The notes under the pieces: generated by a model
The model's input: the letters and a program-made list of their open reading frames with translations, nothing else
The model's database searches: none
What the model was told of the DNA's origin: nothing
In this document: in pieces, positions 1 to 7,798 of the stretch
Numbering within the stretch: position 1 is the stretch's first letter
Layout of the letters: every line of letters begins with the position of its first letter
Made by a program: the position numbers and the translations under genes
Source: Desulfobacterales bacterium
GTDB lineage: Bacteria; Desulfobacterota; Desulfobacteria; Desulfobacterales; UBA11574
NCBI GenBank assembly: GCA_030145595.1
Contig: JAQYVG010000018.1
Span: forward strand, 290-21,504
Length of the DNA: 21,215 nt
Direction of reading: 5' to 3'

Positions 1-899
1 ACGTTGATGCGCCGGTGTTCATGGAGGTATCATCCATTATCAGCCAATACGCCATAGAGGGAAAGATAAATTTAGGTGCCAGTTGGAATGATCCTGTCTT
101 TGGTGATAGTCAAATCGTGGGGGGCAGTGGTAAATACACCGACCGTCCGACCATTACCTACAGCCCTCTTGTGGGAGAAAAGTTTACGCGGAGCCTGATG
201 ACACCCATTCCCGTTAGCGGCTTTTTGTCCTTGATACAGGCTGAATATCCGGCGGATTTTATGTTTCGCATCTGTGTCCAGACGATTAACGGCATCGATA
301 ACCGCTTTGGCGGAAAGCTGATGGGACGATCGGCCCACCCCGACTTTTACCGTCTCATTGCAGCCATGCGGCGCATTCAGAAGGCCGGGGGACTGGGCAT
401 GCGGGTCGAGCCGTTGGGCGAGAAAAAGGCAACAGTCATGTTTTTCCGCAAAGAGAACATCGATGAGATTGTCGTGGAATTAGAACTGGTCGATCAAATA
501 CTTGGTCTTGATCCTGAATCCCAGGAATATTACGTGGTGTACGGCGCCTATCCCGCAAACGATAAGGAAGTCGCCATACTTACCCGCTCCATGCTTCAAA
601 TCATAGCTGACCTGGCATCGTATATCGACGTTCCTGCCAAAGATGTCCAAGAAGGGCGCGTGGCACCCTCCCTTGTTGACGAAAACGCATCCGGCATCTC
701 TCCGCTGATCCGCATTCGCAGTGATGCGTCTCGCCCGGACGACGCCTTTGTAAAGGTTCAATACCGTGGTGGCTGGTTCTATATTGATGATAGGGATCTT
801 GACTCCAAGCGCATATTTTCATTTTTGATGATGCTCTTTTCACTTACCGAAACCGGTGCTCAGACAGGGGCACCGATCGTTACGGTTCCGACGAACTGA
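1..899 (+). CDS. Conserved exported protein of unknown function, 5'-truncated by window edge
   Basis: The reading frame is open from base 3 to the stop at 897-899. The GTG at 15 is internal rather than a start, because in-frame codons before it (V-D-A-P) match the decayed copy at 17745 onward, which reads R-Y-V-D-T-P-V-F. The visible 299 codons start with VDAPVFMEVSSIISQY, a block I recognise from a widespread proteobacterial family whose upstream part usually reads LLNLVxLRY and which often carries a lipobox; that part is outside the window. Other recognisable blocks are a DFYRLIAAMRRIQKAGGLG segment in the middle and an aromatic VQYRGGWFYIDDRDLDSKR block near the end. No catalytic motif is visible, so no function is assigned. 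The stop lies 17 bases before the start of the coiled-coil gene, so the two are almost certainly co-transcribed, and they are followed by an MscS channel. An envelope structural or sensing role is inference only. Confidence 0.75.
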   Translation, partial: VDAPVFMEVSSIISQYAIEGKINLGASWNDPVFGDSQIVGGSGKYTDRPTITYSPLVGEKFTRSLMTPIPVSGFLSLIQAEYPADFMFRICVQTINGIDNRFGGKLMGRSAHPDFYRLIAAMRRIQKAGGLGMRVEPLGEKKATVMFFRKENIDEIVVELELVDQILGLDPESQEYYVVYGAYPANDKEVAILTRSMLQIIADLASYIDVPAKDVQEGRVAPSLVDENASGISPLIRIRSDASRPDDAFVKVQYRGGWFYIDDRDLDSKRIFSFLMMLFSLTETGAQTGAPIVTVPTN

Positions 900-916
900 A
901 TATGGAGGTGATTCAG

Positions 917-2335
917 ATGACAATTCATTTTCTGCGATATCGTATTTTTTTCACGGTTTTTCTTTTTCAGGGGATTTTTTTGATGGTGTGCACATTCGGT
1001 TTTGCGGCCAAAAAAGATGCAGACAAGAAAAACGATTATGTCATGACAGAGGCCGCCCTGCAATCTGAACTGATGAGTTATGCGGATCGTTTTGCAAGTG
1101 TGATAACCCAAGTGTTTGAGGACTTTGATGCGTTTAAGCCGGACCCCGAAGCCCGTAATGTTATTATGGGAGACGCTGTTTATTCGATGACGGCAATGTA
1201 TACCATTGCTGCTGAACCGAATCCCCAGGTCGCTTTACTGGATATGGTTACATTAACGACGCTGGGACGTATGATCTATGAAGATAATATGCGACGAAAA
1301 TACGGCGAATCGATTGAGGTCGTTATCAAGGGGTTTCGACAACTTGAGGCGGACATCTGGGCAATTGCGGCCAAAATCCTTTCAAATGAACAACAACACG
1401 AGTTGCGTGAATTGATCCTCCAATGGAGAAAGCGTTACCCTCATCAAGTCGTATACAACTATATCCGGTTTAGTGATTTTGCTGCAGATCGGAAAACGTC
1501 CACTCTGGCGAAGAAGGGAAAAACAGGCGGATTGTTTAAATCGGTCCAGCAGGTGACCCAAGAGGTTGAGGAAACGCGAATGCTGGCCGAGCGGAGTCTG
1601 TATCTGGCAACGCGGTTGCCGTTGCTAACGGGAAATTTTGCAGAAACGTGGATGTCGCAGATGATTCTCAATCCGGAAATGCAGAAGATCCTGGCCAACG
1701 TCGACACTTTTTCCGAGGTTTCGAACCGGCTGGCCGGCGTGGCGGAACAATTACCCGGGCAAATCACGGCGGAGCGCAAGGCGACGGTCAATCAGGTCAT
1801 GCAGAGGGTAAGTATCGAGAGAGAAGCGGCGATCGTCCAGCTAATGGATCGATTTGCCTTAGAGCGCAAGCAATCGATTGAAGATATCCTTGCCGAGGAG
1901 AAGCGCGTGACAGGGCTGCTCACTGAACTGCGGCAGACCCTCGCATTGGGAAATGAGCTGGTGACATCGACCAACACTCTGGCCGGCCGCTTTGGCATGC
2001 AAGAAGAAGGGGCAGCAAAAGGAACACCCTCAGAGCCCTTCGACATCAAAGACTACCAGGCAACTCTGGTAGAAGTCTCTAAAGTGCTTCAACGGGCCGA
2101 CACTTTGATTAAGACGGTTGATATTTTTTTGCTTTCGCCGGAATGGGAGAAGAGCTTGCCACGTTTCATCGAAGCCCTCGATAGTGCCGAGGGGGAGGGC
2201 GAAGAGTGGGTCACCCACGCCTTTTCCCTCGGTGCCGGTCTGATTCTATTTTTCTTTCTGACATTGTTCGGTTACAGATTTATCGATCGCCGACTATTGG
2301 GGTCGCATAGAAAAGAAGAAAGGAGGCCCCTATGA
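917..2335 (+). CDS. Exported coiled-coil protein with C-terminal membrane anchor
   Basis: Encodes 472 residues from ATG 917. An ATG at 902 is in frame, but it overlaps the ribosome site GGAGGTG (904-910), which sits correctly for 917. Residues 1-31 form a signal peptide or N-terminal anchor. The middle is helical and rich in charged residues. Residues 286-330 form three consecutive 15-residue repeats, each opening ER(K/E), which fits a coiled coil with a 15-residue period. A single strong hydrophobic segment lies near residues 430-450 (GAGLILFFFLTLFGY) and is followed by a basic tail (RRLLGSHRKEERR), predicting a periplasmic body and a cytoplasmic C-terminus. The stop overlaps the start of the MscS gene by ATGA, implying translational coupling. 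I do not recognise a named family. An accessory subunit of the MscS channel is the best inference, because the periplasmic coiled coil found inside the 1284-residue channel at 10764 is here a separate protein. Confidence 0.85.
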   Translation: MTIHFLRYRIFFTVFLFQGIFLMVCTFGFAAKKDADKKNDYVMTEAALQSELMSYADRFASVITQVFEDFDAFKPDPEARNVIMGDAVYSMTAMYTIAAEPNPQVALLDMVTLTTLGRMIYEDNMRRKYGESIEVVIKGFRQLEADIWAIAAKILSNEQQHELRELILQWRKRYPHQVVYNYIRFSDFAADRKTSTLAKKGKTGGLFKSVQQVTQEVEETRMLAERSLYLATRLPLLTGNFAETWMSQMILNPEMQKILANVDTFSEVSNRLAGVAEQLPGQITAERKATVNQVMQRVSIEREAAIVQLMDRFALERKQSIEDILAEEKRVTGLLTELRQTLALGNELVTSTNTLAGRFGMQEEGAAKGTPSEPFDIKDYQATLVEVSKVLQRADTLIKTVDIFLLSPEWEKSLPRFIEALDSAEGEGEEWVTHAFSLGAGLILFFFLTLFGYRFIDRRLLGSHRKEERRPL

Positions 2336-4011
2336 GTTCCACCAAAGGGAATACAGGCATGCTTCGTTCCATATGCCACATTATGGCTATTGTTCTGGTA
2401 ATTCTCGTCGGTACAAACACTGCCCACCCGCAGACTCCTAAAGAAAGTACTGCCACTGCAGAACCGGCAGTAGAAATGCCAAAGCGTACTGGACCTTTTG
2501 ACGAATTCGACCGCGGGGTTCCTCGATCCAGTGTTCTGGGGTTCTTCAAAGCGGCTCGCGTGGGGGATTACGAGCGGGCAGCGCAGTATCTGGACCTTCG
2601 CAACCTGTCGAAGGGGATGGACCCGGGCCAAGGACCAGATCTGGCTCGCAAATTCAAGATTGCACTTGATCGATCCCTTTGGATCGATCAAGATCTATTG
2701 GCCACAAATCCAGAAGGACAATCTGAGGATGACCAGCCCTCATACCGGGATATGGTGGGCCGCATCAAAACCCCGGAGAAAACAGTAGATATTCTCCTGC
2801 AGCGAGTTCCGCGACAAGACGGGGTCTACATCTGGAAATTTTCCAATAGAACCGTAGCAGAGATACCCCATCTCTATGAACATTTTGGGTATGGACCCCT
2901 TGAGGAGACCCTGTCAAAGCTATTTCCAGATGTGCAGTTTCTCGGATGGCAGCTTTGGCAGTGGGCTTTGTTTTTCATTATTGCAGCCCTGGCATATCTC
3001 CTTGTGCTGTTGTCGACATGGGTTGTGGCCCTTTTCCTCCGTCGCCGAGAGACTGAAAGGAGCCGGCAAATCGCCTTGTTCGTCACCGGTCCTGTCCGCA
3101 TTCTCCTGTGGTTCCTGTTGATGAGGCAGGGAGTTTATTTTATCGGGATCTCGACTACTCTACGTGCTTTAGACCGGGCAGAGACCTTGCTAATCATCGC
3201 CTCTACCTGGGCCTTGATACGACTTGTAGGCATTATTTTCGACTTATTAGTGGATTGGTTAAGGAAGATGGATCGGGAATCGGCGATCGTCCTGCTGGGG
3301 CCGCTGAGAAACATTTCCAAGGTTGTGATCGTCATATTCGCCGTGATTCTGTGGTTGGACAACATTGGCTTTGACGTGGGTGCAATCCTGGCCGGTCTCG
3401 GTGTTGGCGGTCTGGCCGTGGCTTTAGCCGCGCAGGACACCCTCAAAAATTTTCTCGGGAGCATCATGATCCTTCTGGACCGTCCCTACATAGTTGGCCA
3501 GCGAATCGTGGTCAAAGGCCACGATGGCGTGGTGAAGAAAATCGGCCTGCGGTCTACCAGAATGCGCCTCCTCACAGGACATATGACAACGGTACCAAAC
3601 GAGGAAATGGCGAAAGTGGACATCGAAAACATTAGCAGTCGTCCGCACATTCGCAGGCTGACCAACATCGGTATAACCTACGATACACCGCCGGAGAAGG
3701 TTGAGAAGGCTGTGCAGATCATCCGAAATATTCTCGACAATCACGAGGGCATGGATCCGGAGTTCCAGCCGCGGGTGTATTTCAGCGATTTCAACCCTGC
3801 TTCACTTAACATACTTATGCTCTACTGGTATCATCCGCCGGACTATTGGGATTTTCTTGCTTTCAATGGAAGAGTCAATCTGCAAATTATGCAAGCGTTT
3901 GAAAAAGAGGGCATCAAGTTTGCTTTTCCGACCACAACCACGTATCTAACCCAGGAAGACGGAGAGCCACTGCACATCAGCCTGGGCGGTGAGGCTCAGC
4001 TGGCAAGCTAG
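2332..4011 (+). CDS. MscS-family mechanosensitive ion channel
   Basis: 559 residues; the start ATG 2332 follows AGGAGG at 2321-2326 and overlaps the previous stop. The protein has an N-terminal signal or anchor (about residues 11-31) and a periplasmic region to about residue 200 containing a short helical block (SSVLGFFKAARVGDYERAAQYL). About five membrane helices start near residue 205. The pore-lining TM3 is clear at about 346-385, with the Gly/Ala-rich stretch ILAGLGVGGLAVALAAQDTL and then LGSIMILLDRPYIVGQRI entering the cytoplasmic beta domain (VPNEEMAKVDIENIS). The alpha/beta vestibule ends near residue 550. MscS channels open with membrane tension and release solutes on osmotic downshock. 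The length is about twice that of minimal MscS (about 285 residues), owing to the extra N-terminal region. The two upstream genes are probably functional partners. Confidence 0.95.
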   Translation: MSSTKGNTGMLRSICHIMAIVLVILVGTNTAHPQTPKESTATAEPAVEMPKRTGPFDEFDRGVPRSSVLGFFKAARVGDYERAAQYLDLRNLSKGMDPGQGPDLARKFKIALDRSLWIDQDLLATNPEGQSEDDQPSYRDMVGRIKTPEKTVDILLQRVPRQDGVYIWKFSNRTVAEIPHLYEHFGYGPLEETLSKLFPDVQFLGWQLWQWALFFIIAALAYLLVLLSTWVVALFLRRRETERSRQIALFVTGPVRILLWFLLMRQGVYFIGISTTLRALDRAETLLIIASTWALIRLVGIIFDLLVDWLRKMDRESAIVLLGPLRNISKVVIVIFAVILWLDNIGFDVGAILAGLGVGGLAVALAAQDTLKNFLGSIMILLDRPYIVGQRIVVKGHDGVVKKIGLRSTRMRLLTGHMTTVPNEEMAKVDIENISSRPHIRRLTNIGITYDTPPEKVEKAVQIIRNILDNHEGMDPEFQPRVYFSDFNPASLNILMLYWYHPPDYWDFLAFNGRVNLQIMQAFEKEGIKFAFPTTTTYLTQEDGEPLHISLGGEAQLAS

Positions 4012-4382
4012 AGCGGAAAGGGTTGCAATGAAGTAGTATAGTTATAGCGTACACCTTGAAAAGCATGTTATAAGAACCAGCTACAAGGAGGTGTCCAATG
4101 CATTGATACAAAGAGATCTAAAAAAGATTGAAAACTAAGAAGACGTTTCTAAACAGGACATGGGGGCTGCCGTATATTGAGAAACGATAGAAAAAACAAC
4201 TTTGAAGAATAATATTTCACGCCAAGGTGCCAAGAGACTAAGAATGTTTTTTTTGCGAGCTTTGTGTCTTGGTGAGAAATTATTGAAACAGGAAAGTAAT
4301 AGACTCTGACGACCATAAAATGTTACCAATGCCTGCAGAGTCGTTCATCTTAAATCTTAAGAGAGAGAAAGGAGAGGAAATT
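4012..4382 (+). other. Gene-free stretch with decayed ORF trace and palindromic repeat
   Basis: No intact gene is visible here. A strong ribosome-binding site AAGGAGGT (4085-4092) precedes ATG CAT TGA at 4098-4106. Shifting by one base continues a charged peptide-like frame interrupted by TAA and TGA, so a dead small gene is possible. A palindromic repeat lies at 4214-4280. The last part holds the leader and ribosome site (GAAAGGAGAGG) of the cysteine-rich protein gene. I see no confident promoter. Confidence 0.5.
4214..4280. repeat. Imperfect inverted repeat, dispersed intergenic family, copy 1
   Basis: Arms starting ATTTCACGCCAAG and ending CTTGGTGAGAAAT are imperfect reverse complements around a T-rich centre (a run of eight T at 4247-4254). 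The layout and sequence resemble the better preserved copy at 4816-4898: both have a CACGC-AAG type arm, a T-rich loop with TTTGCGA, and a matching arm ending GTGAGA. A transcript from this DNA would form a long hairpin. It may be a non-autonomous mobile repeat; a role as a terminator for the MscS operon is possible. Confidence 0.6.
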
Positions 4383-4793
4383 ATGAAAAATTTATGTCTC
4401 GTATTTTTGGCTGTCACGGTACTTCTATTCACTGCGGTTCCGGCCCTGGCCGGAGATGATTTGGTTCAGACTGTGGTCAATGGATGTAAGAAAGAGCTTG
4501 AAACCTATTGCAAAGATGTAACCCCCGGGCAGGGGCGTGTATTGGCCTGCCTTTACGCGCACAGCGACAAGTTGTCCGGCCAGTGTGAATACGCCCTCTA
4601 CGATGCCGCTGCTCAATTGGAGCGGGCTGTGGCCGCACTCAGCTATGTGATCAACGAATGTGGAAACGACCTGCAGAAGCTCTGCAGCGGGATCCCTGCC
4701 GGAGAGGGGCGACTGCTCAACTGCCTTGAAAAAAACGACAGCAAGGTCAGCGGGCGCTGCAAGCAGGCACTAAAAGATGTTGAGTTAAGATAA
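4383..4793 (+). CDS. Secreted cysteine-rich repeat protein (GLG1-type repeats)
   Basis: 136 residues. The ATG at 4383 is chosen over the upstream in-frame ATG at 4320 because a GAAAGGAGAGG ribosome site directly precedes it and the protein then begins with a clean signal peptide (MKNLCLVFLAVTVLLF, cleavage after ALA at about residue 23). The mature protein has two repeats with identical cysteine spacing: C35-x7-C43-x12-C56-x11-C68 and C93-x7-C101-x12-C114-x11-C126. Both contain PGQGRVLACL / AGEGRLLNCL and a KxSGxC segment. This is the pattern of the cysteine-rich repeat family first named in Golgi apparatus protein 1 (PF00839). Each repeat is expected to form two disulfides, so the protein probably acts outside the cytoplasm after oxidative folding. 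The bacterial role of the family is unknown to me. Its leader and the repeats on both sides suggest a single-gene unit. Confidence 0.85.
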   Translation: MKNLCLVFLAVTVLLFTAVPALAGDDLVQTVVNGCKKELETYCKDVTPGQGRVLACLYAHSDKLSGQCEYALYDAAAQLERAVAALSYVINECGNDLQKLCSGIPAGEGRLLNCLEKNDSKVSGRCKQALKDVELR

Positions 4794-4815
4794 AGGGCGG
4801 TTTTAAAAAATTTTG

Positions 4816-4898
4816 TCTCACGCAAAGACGCTAAGGCGCCAAGATTTTAATAAATGTTTTTTGTTATTTTTTTGCGATCTTTGCGGCTTTGCGTGAGA
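4816..4898. repeat. Inverted repeat with perfect 12-bp ends, dispersed family, copy 2
   Basis: TCTCACGCAAAG (4816-4827) and CTTTGCGTGAGA (4887-4898) are perfect reverse complements flanking a T-rich centre, and further pairing extends inward (GCTAAGGCGCCAAGAT against ATCTTTGCGGC). It lies 22 bases after the cysteine-rich gene stop. The same terminal sequence, in varied forms, is common between genes in Desulfobacterota and several other phyla (from memory). It could act as a transcription-end hairpin; a MITE-like origin is plausible. A related half-copy (CTTTGCGTTCTCTGCGTCTC) lies just after the next gene at about 5380-5399. Confidence 0.8.
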
Positions 4899-4985
4899 AT
4901 AATAATCTCCAAAAATATTTTCCCACATAAAACATAAAGTCCATTAATAAGGCTCTATATTTTATAGGCAACAAAGAGGCGTTAA

Positions 4986-5378
4986 ATGAAAAAGCGATCG
5001 ACGCGATTGATAGTAATGGCGCTGTCGGCCCTGCTTCTGGCGGCGGTACCTGCTATGGTTTGCGCTGCCGAAGATTTTCAACCGCTCATCGGCCGCTGGC
5101 AGCGCACCGACGGCGGTTATATCATCGATATCCGCAGCATCGCACCGGACGGCAAAATCACGGCCGGGTATTATAACCCGCGCCCCATCAATGTGGAACA
5201 GGCCCAGGCTTCCATGCAAAAGGACCATATCAAGGTCGAGGTGACACTGCGCGACCAGGGATACCCGGGCTCCGCCTACACCCTGGTTTATGCGCCGGAT
5301 AAGGATGCCCTTTTCGGATACTATTATCACGCGGTTTCCGGTCAGAATTTTGAGGTCGTTTTCTTCCGCGTAAAGTAA
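4986..5378 (+). CDS. Small secreted conserved protein of unknown function
   Basis: 130 residues, starting at ATG 4986 after an AAGAGG ribosome site. A signal peptide is clear at residues 1-28 (KKRSTR n-region, long Leu/Ala core, cleavage near VCAAE). The mature part of about 100 residues is predicted to be mostly beta: it opens with a PLIGRWQRTDGGYIIDI block, includes GYYNPRPINVEQA, then GYPGSAYTLVYAP, and ends with a GQNFEVVFFRVK strand. I recognise this as a conserved hypothetical family found in several Gram-negative phyla, with a fold that may be lipocalin-like, but no function is known to me. The long antisense frame across this gene is judged a shadow. Repeats flank it on both sides, so it is probably transcribed alone. 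Confidence 0.8.
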   Translation: MKKRSTRLIVMALSALLLAAVPAMVCAAEDFQPLIGRWQRTDGGYIIDIRSIAPDGKITAGYYNPRPINVEQAQASMQKDHIKVEVTLRDQGYPGSAYTLVYAPDKDALFGYYYHAVSGQNFEVVFFRVK

Positions 5379-5405
5379 ACTTTGCGTTCTCTGCGTCTCA
5401 ATCAA

Positions 5406-5480
5406 CTTGTCGGGTCGTCTTGTCGGGTCGAAGCCGGAGGCGTAGCCTGAAGCTCGCAGAGCGAAGCCCGAAGCGGGCGG
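5406..5480. repeat. Tandem 12-mer plus GAAGC-rich dispersed repeat
   Basis: CTTGTCGGGTCG occurs twice, at 5406-5417 and 5419-5430. It is followed by a segment with four GAAGC motifs separated by GC-rich spacers, ending GAAGCGGGCGG near 5480. The composition differs sharply from the AT-rich sequence on both sides. It resembles repetitive intergenic sequence rather than a control site. It lies between the 130-residue protein gene and the transporter gene, whose start follows about 70 bases later. Confidence 0.55.
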
Positions 5481-5550
5481 TAAAACAATATAACACAACA
5501 CCTCATCAAACTTACAAATTAGAGCACTTAGTTGTACGGAAGAGCACGAA

Positions 5551-7728
5551 ATGGTGAAAACCAGGAAAAAAAAGAAACTCAGCTTGTCTGCTAAGATCAT
5601 GATCGGAATGGGTCTTGGTTTTGCGGTCGGGATTTTCTTCGGGGAGTATTGCGCCTTCTTGCAAATTGTCGGTGATGCTTTCATCCAGCTCCTGCAGATG
5701 ACCATTTTGCCCTATATTACGGTTTCCATGATTTTAGGCATTGGCGGGTTGACCTCTGATCAGGCGAAACTGATGGCCAAAAAAACCGGCCTGCTTCTTC
5801 TACTGTTTTGGGGCATTTCTTTTGTTATGGTATTGCTGCTGCCTCTTTCGTTTCCGGAATGGGAGTCTGCCGCGTTCTTCAGCTCGTCCATTGTAGAGAC
5901 TCCCCAAAAAGTGGATTTTCTCAGGCTTTATATTCCATCCAATCCCTTTTCCTCACTGGCCAACAACGTCGTTCCGGCAGTGGTGCTGTTCAGCATTATA
6001 ATGGGAATCGCTTTGATGGGCATGGAGAAAAAGGACTCGCTGTTAGATACATTGGCCGTTGCTTCCCAAGCCCTGATTCGAATGACGAATCTTATCGTCG
6101 GCCTGACCCCCATCGGAGTGTTTGCCATAACGGCGGCGGCAGCCGGCACGATGACCGTTGAAGAATTCGGCAGGTTGCAGGTATATCTGGTCAGCTTCAA
6201 CGTTGCCGCCCTATTTTTGACATTCTGGATCCTCCCCATGATGGTAGCGCCTGTCACGCCGTTTAAATATCGGGATATCGTCGGGCTTACCCGTGATTCC
6301 CTGGTAACGGCGTTTACGACCGGCAACCTGTTTATCGTCTTGACCGTTTTAACGGAAAACTGCAAGCAGCTATTTGAAAAATACGATCTGAAAGAGGAGA
6401 AGACCGATTCCTATGTAGACGTCATCGTGCCGATATCGTTTAACTTCCCCAATACCGGAAAGCTGCTGATGCTTGTGTTCATACTGTTTGCCGCATGGTT
6501 TTCGGGCAGCACCTTGTCTTCGATGCAATATCCCACGTTCGTATTTGCCGGGTTGTTAAGCTTTTTCGGAGGCGTTGATGTTGCTATGCCGTTCATGCTG
6601 GACCTGATGCACATCCCTGCCGATATGTATCAGCTTTATGTAGTGACCGGTATCATCAACGGGCGCTTTGCTACCCTGTTAGCGGCCATGAACCTGGTCA
6701 TTTTCACCCTGCTGGCTACAGCCTCGTTGACCGGCGTGATGACCGTCAGCAAGAAAAAATTGATGAACTATGTGGTTATCACTCTGCTGTTGACCGCCGG
6801 CTTAATCGGCGCTACTCGCTGGTATTTCAGTATCGCTGTGAAAAACGTCTATGAAAAGGACCGGGTGATCGCCAACATGCAGTCCCAGGTGTTTCCCAGC
6901 CCCCGGGAAGTTCACAAAGAAATCCCTAAAGACCTTGAACCAATCGATCTCAGCAAACCGGCCTTACAAAGGATACGGGAATCCGGTGTTTTGAGAGTCG
7001 GGTATAATCCCGAAAGCATCCCGTTTTCCTATTTCAGCGAAATTGGTGAGTTGGTGGGATTGGATGTGGATATGGCCCAGTTGTTGGCCCGGGAGTTGAG
7101 AGTCAAACTCGAATTTTTCCCCGTCAGCCCGGATACCATGGAGGAGCAACTCCAATCCGGCCAGATCGATCTGGTCATGGCCGGAGTGGTCGTCACGACA
7201 CCTCGTTTGGAGAAAATGGTCTTTTCAGACCCTTACATGGAAGCCACGCTTTGTTTCATTGTCCGGGATCATCGCCGTAATGAGTTTGTAACCGAGACGG
7301 CCATCAAGAATATCCCCAAATTGAAGATCGGTCTCCCTCACGCAGACGACTACTTCTTTCATAAAATCAAAGCATATCTGCCCCGGGCTGAAATCGTTGA
7401 AATAAAGTCGATGCGCGACTTTTTTGAAACCAATGAACATCAAATAGACGCGCTCTTAATGCATGCTGAAGGTGGTTCGGCCTGGACGCTGCTCTACCCC
7501 AAATTTCAGCCGGTGGTACCGGTTCCGGATGTGGCTAAAATTCCTATAGCCTATCCGGTTGCGGGACGTGACAGGGAGTTTGCGAATTTTTTGAGTCAGT
7601 GGATCAAGCTTAAAAAGAATAGTATTGAATATCCCAGGTTGTACAATCACTGGATCTTGGGCCAGGATGCCGAGCCCAAACAACCGCGCTGGTCCATTAT
7701 CCGTGATGTGCTCAAATGGGTAGAGTAA
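5551..7728 (+). CDS. SLC1-like (DAACS) symporter fused to periplasmic amino-acid-binding domain
   Basis: 725 residues. The first about 400 residues form a divergent cation:dicarboxylate/glutamate symporter (PF00375-like): LSAKIMIGMGLGFAVGIFFGE at the start, TILPYITVSMILGI in TM2, and NPFSSLANNVVPAVVLFSIIMGIAL in TM4. The usual Ser-rich HP1 loop is replaced by TAFTTGN (about 254-260), and the NMDGT sodium/substrate motif by SFNFPNTG (296-303). After TM8 an additional helix (about 406-421) follows a KKK cluster, which would put the C-terminus in the periplasm. Residues 471-700 are a type-3 solute-binding domain: LQRIRESGVLRVGY, a GLDVDMAQLLA block, and TTPRLEKMVFSDPY with Arg552 in the place that normally binds the ligand alpha-carboxylate. 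It may be a transporter with a tethered receptor, or a sensor that lost transport. Ligand unknown; an acidic or polar amino acid or dicarboxylate is likely. Ribosome site weak (GGAAGAG). Confidence 0.9.
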   Translation: MVKTRKKKKLSLSAKIMIGMGLGFAVGIFFGEYCAFLQIVGDAFIQLLQMTILPYITVSMILGIGGLTSDQAKLMAKKTGLLLLLFWGISFVMVLLLPLSFPEWESAAFFSSSIVETPQKVDFLRLYIPSNPFSSLANNVVPAVVLFSIIMGIALMGMEKKDSLLDTLAVASQALIRMTNLIVGLTPIGVFAITAAAAGTMTVEEFGRLQVYLVSFNVAALFLTFWILPMMVAPVTPFKYRDIVGLTRDSLVTAFTTGNLFIVLTVLTENCKQLFEKYDLKEEKTDSYVDVIVPISFNFPNTGKLLMLVFILFAAWFSGSTLSSMQYPTFVFAGLLSFFGGVDVAMPFMLDLMHIPADMYQLYVVTGIINGRFATLLAAMNLVIFTLLATASLTGVMTVSKKKLMNYVVITLLLTAGLIGATRWYFSIAVKNVYEKDRVIANMQSQVFPSPREVHKEIPKDLEPIDLSKPALQRIRESGVLRVGYNPESIPFSYFSEIGELVGLDVDMAQLLARELRVKLEFFPVSPDTMEEQLQSGQIDLVMAGVVVTTPRLEKMVFSDPYMEATLCFIVRDHRRNEFVTETAIKNIPKLKIGLPHADDYFFHKIKAYLPRAEIVEIKSMRDFFETNEHQIDALLMHAEGGSAWTLLYPKFQPVVPVPDVAKIPIAYPVAGRDREFANFLSQWIKLKKNSIEYPRLYNHWILGQDAEPKQPRWSIIRDVLKWVE

Positions 7729-7798
7729 ATTTTATCGGCTCTTCCCAGGGGTAAACAAAAATTTTTTCGATCCATTAGGGTGTAACTGAACCGCGTAC

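Noticed and set aside
902..916. In-frame ATG at 902 as start of the coiled-coil protein
   Set aside because: It overlaps the ribosome-binding site GGAGGTG that serves the ATG at 917, and the added residues do not improve the signal peptide.
4320..4382. Upstream ATG at 4320 for the cysteine-rich protein
   Set aside because: It would place 21 hydrophilic residues before a clean signal peptide, and the ribosome site lies before 4383.
4962..5705. Long minus-strand reading frame (247 codons)
   Set aside because: It lies opposite a well-supported secreted-protein gene and the start of the transporter gene, and runs through repeat sequence. No recognisable domain or ribosome site.
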